The notes under the pieces were generated by a model. It was not told the DNA's origin. It searched no databases and worked only from the letters and a program-made list of their open reading frames with translations. Shown here in pieces: positions 60,135-64,000 of a stretch of DNA of 64,000 bases. The position numbers and the translations under genes are program-made. Origin of the DNA: Russula earlei (Eukaryota; Basidiomycota; Agaricomycetes; Russulales; Russulaceae); contig JAGFNK010000073.1 in assembly GCA_025769875.1 (NCBI GenBank), positions 1 through 64,000 of the forward strand. The letters run 5' to 3'. The number at the start of each line of letters is the position of its first letter. Position 1 is the first letter of the stretch.

Positions 60135-60694
60135 ATGTCGACTGATAATAAGGTTACCGCCGAGGGCACTCATCCCTCTGGGGCCGCTGGTCTCAAGAAG
60201 ACGATCTCGGGCATCGGAGGAAAAGCCGCGTACGGATTCAACCCTTGCACGAATGTCGCAGCTGTATGCTAACTACATCCTTTGCAGTGGTGCAGTAAAT
60301 GTCATTCATGGTATAGTTTCACCTAATGGCGATTCGGGCACACGGACTATGATTTCTGATATCTCGTCTAGGTGCGGGGGAGATCATTCGCGGAGAAGTG
60401 TTGGAGGCCGCAGACCGCGGTCGCGGCGTGGGAAAGGGAAGCGCCATCGCAGCAGCTGGCAGAGATGAGGTGGAGCGTGGGCTCCGCAAACTCGAGGGAA
60501 AGCCAGCCACGACATCCGCCGCCGGTGCCGCTCCCGACAACAACCGAGGTGGCGTCGATGACGGCGGAAGTGCAGCATCACGTTGGGGCCAGACTTCCCC
60601 GCGGGCACCTGCCACCGCCCCGCGCGCGGATTCAACTGCCGAGAAAGCCAAGGTGGATCCACCCGTCAATGAGGCAGTAGGATCTTGTGACTGA
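60135..60694 (+). CDS. Small paralogue pair member 2, 146 aa
   Basis: Exons 60135-60229, 60288-60310 (23 nt) and 60372-60694, in phase. The protein starts MSTDNKVTAEGTHPSGAAGL. The shared core is GAVNVIHGAGEIIRGEVLEA, then DRGRGVGKGSAIAAAGRDEV and ERGLRKLEGK. It continues into a Gly/Ala/Pro-rich disordered tail absent from member 1. Exon boundaries and the 23-nt middle exon match member 1 exactly. A TATA-like element (TATAAG) lies near 60064, about 70 bp before the ATG. Function unknown. Confidence 0.65.
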
Positions 60695-60699
60695 CTCTC

Positions 60700-62170
60700 G
60701 AGGAGGGAGGGGATTGGGCGTTCCGGCAGTTCTTGAATAAGTATATCGTGATGGGTATTCAAGAATGGAAGTTAGGACTGATTTGTTTATATATATTGTT
60801 GACCGATGAAGGCAGCACCGCCCTGAGCTGATGTGGCTAGGTGGGGTGAGTTGATCAGTGTGCAGTACGGCGAAAAGGACGAACGTAAGGAGCTTCCGAG
60901 TCGGCGATGAGCCCTCGCTACGAAGTTCGACAGATGCGTCGCATAATGGTACAGTGGTACAGCATCGCAGTAGGCTAGTCTAGTAGCCATCGCATGACTT
61001 TCTCTCGAAGCGGTTTGAGGTCAACTGCGGACACGACGGTGACTATGAAAATGTGCGAGAAGGATGAGTAATATGTGTAACGGAGATTTCAGGGAGGAAC
61101 CACTTGGCCGTCTGGGCCATGGCATGACGACGTTTTGCCAGTGCAGGCATGAACTCGGATGCACGTGAGCCGTGGCTGAGCGGTTGGGCGGCCAGCCACG
61201 GGCTCGGGCGTATGATCGAGTTGGAGTGAAGTGCTGAAGCTGCGAGGCCCGTGACAGCGCGAGAGCGTGGCTTTCCCCTTCGACTCTAGTGTGGAACGTG
61301 CAGCACCCGGTGCAGTTTTTGGGCCATGCCGAACCGGCAGTGCCTGCAACGACGACACACTTTCGCGAACATCGCATGTCTCCTACTGAACGCGGACGGT
61401 GAACGTCGACCGCCTATGATGTTTTCTTTATAATATTCAAAATTGAGTCCGTGCATGAGGGCTGTCCGATCCCTCCCTGTTTCATATGGGCGCCTTTATA
61501 CGTGACTTCCGTCCACGCCATTAGAGGAAAACATAATGGAAGAGATTTCGGGCACGTCTTCGCCTAAGGATGAGCATGTGGACTGCTGGGTGTGAGATGT
61601 GACACGTCGTCGTAGTTATTAGTGCGGGTAGGAAACACTGTTACTTGCTTATTTTCATCAGTACACCTAGGGGATAGGAATCTCAATAGTCCATCCAGGC
61701 ACCAGCGCACTTCAAATGACAGAAAACTACAACCCGATGAGTACGTTCACAGGCACGGGCCAATTGGAAATGTAGCGGAGATTTCCGAGTCCTCGTACGA
61801 GATTTTGTGTTGGTGTCGGGTGTCGGCATATTGTTTCCTTTTCCGTCAATTACAGCCTTGGGACGACCTTCGGACAAGGACTGCACGACAAGTGCAAAAA
61901 ACCTCCCCAGGAATCAGGAAATGCTCTCGCTGACAGTCGATAGAAATACCCCGGTCTTCATTAATCTTCACGATAGTGGGCATACAGGATTCTCCTTTGG
62001 TTGTAGAGCTCAATGATCATCTCAAAAATAAAGTAGTCGTGCTGCGGCATCCACGGAGCTTGTTCTCAAAGTCATCCCTAACGTTACGGCGGCCGGAGAA
62101 AATGCCACTGTCATTTTAACTATACATGATTAGTTTAAGACGTGACTCGAATCGATCCGGTATTGTCCAT
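60700..62170. other. No recognisable gene
   Basis: Short frames on both strands (for example minus 61021-61377) lack family resemblance. The final 100 bp includes the probable promoter and 5' UTR of the DUF6534 gene. Confidence 0.3.
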
Positions 62171-62179
62171 TATATCATC

Positions 62180-63604
62180 ATGTCCCCTCCCCCGTCCCCT
62201 CCGTCCTCTAACACGAGCCAAAGTACACCAGCACAGCAAGGTCAGGAGCATGCACGTTTCTATCGTCTCAATATGTGAATAATGCCAATTTGCACAACAG
62301 GCGCACTTTTCATTGCTATCCTTCGTAGGCAACGCGACGCGTTCAGTCACGCAGCAGCGACTGATCTCTTGATAAAAGTAAATGTTTACTTCCTCGGGTT
62401 GGTGAGCCAACAGTTCTATGGATATTGGGCTTGCCGTAAGTGAATGTTCCGTTGTGCCTGCGTTTTATGATGAGACCGTTACCAGGTTTTAAAGACCCCA
62501 CATACCTCAAGTGCGCGGTACCATGTTGTGACGTCGCGCCACTCACTCTTGTTCAGAACCTTTGTTGTCGTACAATATATCGTCGTTGCCCTCCAAAGCA
62601 CTTTGTAGGTCCTCACAACCACTCCACGTTGAACGTGTTCATCTGACTGACATGGATGTAGCATATGGCATCTCGCTTACTCTATATAGTACGTTCCTTC
62701 GTTCGTCTATTTGGCGATATAATATCCAAGAGTCATGCAGTATCCCCGGAATGAATAACGGGCGTGAGGCTTGTTCCATATACACGTGTTGTTCACTGAT
62801 TCGTCTGAAGGGGACCTATGGGAGGGACCTGCCAATTCGATATGCCAATTGATCATCATCTTGTTGGCAAATATGTTTCTTGCCGTCCGGTCAGTCCGTC
62901 CTACTTTCCTGTTGAGGCCGATCTAAGATCCCATCAAATACTAGCATTCGCACCCTCACAGAGAGTCGTTTTCAGAGCGGTCTGGTCGTTGTCCTTTCTA
63001 TTCTGGCCTTCATAGTCGGTATGATTACCGTGGTGACAGCCTGGAGGAACCGTTTGTGCGGGTGTCTTCATGCCAAGCACCTCAGCTCGTACTAACGCCA
63101 TCTGCAGTGGTTCCTCAACGCGACGGATCACATCGGTTGTCTGGCACGCCCTACAAGCTCTCGCAGAATGCCTCATTACATGTAAATCCCTTCATGGTTA
63201 CCCAAAGGTTTTTGTAGACTCATTGCTATCGTTGGCATCGGCATAGTTTTCCTCGTGCGGATGTTTATGAGATCTCGGAGTGGCATCCGCAGGTCGGACA
63301 CAGTCCTGAATTACCTCGCTCGCAGTGTCATCCAGACCGGGTGCCTCGCCACGACCTGGGCCATAGGAGCACTTGTAACATGGTTTTTCTTGCCGAGCAA
63401 TATGATTTACAGAGTCTTCGACTTAACGTCCGGTACTGTATACACGCACGTGAGTGTCTCATCTTTGGACCAACTTCCTCCTTTGAATCAGACTTATCAT
63501 AGGCAATTTTCGACACCCTTATTTCACGGGTCCAGCTGCGTGAACAGCTGTCCACAACGATCTTCGAATTGGGGTATACTAGACAGGTGCGGTGGACTCT
63601 CTAG
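62180..63604 (+). CDS. DUF6534-type multi-pass membrane protein
   Basis: A member of the large basidiomycete family of seven-helix DUF6534 proteins of unknown role. Resolved exons are 62180-62240, 62301-62324, 62379-62435, an exon beginning at 62486, one ending at 62889, then 62945-63061, 63108-63181, 63247-63449 and 63503-63604. The N-terminus MSPPPSPPSSNTSQSTP leads into the first helices: GALFIAILLNVYFLGLVSQQ and FYGYWACR. Later helices are ICQLIIILLANMFLAVR, GLVVVLSILAFIVGMITVVT, and TSVVWHALQALAECLIT. The conserved DUF6534 end is RSGIRRSDTVLNYLARSVIQ, GALVTWFFLPSNMIYRVFD and VYTHAIFDTLISRVQLREQL. The splicing between 62486 and 62889 (including IWHLAYSIY) is unsettled, so a lesion there is not excluded. 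Confidence 0.75.
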
Positions 63605-64000
63605 ATGTGTCGTCAGCTCTGAAATAACAGCTCGACTCGTGACTGTAGGATCGGCCACCGCGGTCGGCAAGGTCATCCAGAGCACACACCATTGGCAGGG
63701 ACGATGCCATCGAATTAAAAGCTATATCTACAAGCAAGTCGGCTGCTCTTACGAATTTCAAAGTAAGCCATCAAGGACAATGAAACAGCGATATCTGGAT
63801 CGGGAGGTGAAATGTCGATCTAAAAAGTGCTACTACTGGCATTTTTCGATGTAATCCAATTCAGAGATTGCAGCATTTTAGCTGACTGAATTGTGAAATG
63901 CCACAGTGAGTACTGTATCAGCGTGGGTGGAGAGACAAGGGAGGGGTTATCTAGTTTGTGTAACAAGAGACATTTCATGGACGCGGCTACTAGAAGGCCA
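63605..64000. other. Intergenic at window end
   Basis: Nothing recognisable on either strand after the DUF6534 stop codon. Confidence 0.3.

Overview
The window reads as nuclear DNA of a mushroom-forming basidiomycete (Agaricomycetes). Almost every gene is cut by introns of about 45-70 bp. The window also carries families typical of that group (DUF6534 and DUF4436 membrane proteins, CSC1/RSN1-like channels). I see nothing bacterial or viral. Exon structures were built by hand: reading phase was checked across each junction, and junctions that would not resolve are stated.

Left third (1-21.4 kb) is a decaying, repeat-rich, duplicated region. It holds an acetyl-CoA synthetase pseudogene with an internal micro-inversion, a Tc1/mariner-type transposase with a nonsense codon, a ~154-bp tandem array, and a solo LTR with target-site duplication. 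Three copies of a small two-repeat protein gene follow (7.9-8.4, 9.4-9.6 and 12.2-12.7 kb); the middle one is broken. Then come ankyrin-repeat debris, an intact RPB10 gene (14.6-15.0 kb), a decayed partial copy of it (18.1-18.4 kb), and a DUF4436 membrane-protein gene.

The middle (21.5-32.4 kb, all minus strand) is a conserved housekeeping block: separase, NMD3 (60S export adaptor) and an uncharacterised proline-rich, possibly nuclear protein. About 4 kb without a recognisable gene follows, containing a 115-bp near-perfect hairpin.

The right half (36.4-63.6 kb) is gene-dense: SEC23 (COPII), a single-pass membrane protein, CSC1-like channel A, two small or low-complexity genes, a FYVE-RING ubiquitin ligase of the rififylin type, an FAD monooxygenase, a small acidic protein, a Tlg1/syntaxin-6-like SNARE, CSC1-like channel B, a tandem pair of small paralogues sharing a 23-nt micro-exon, and a DUF6534 membrane protein. 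SEC23, the SNARE and the FYVE-RING ligase all concern vesicle traffic, but nothing shows that they are co-regulated.

The most unusual points are gene-structural. Both CSC1-like paralogues split the start codon AT|G with an intron. RPB10 has an ATG-only coding exon. One CSC1 paralogue uses a GC-AG intron where the other uses GT-AG. The two-repeat protein family has exactly one repeat per 204-nt exon.
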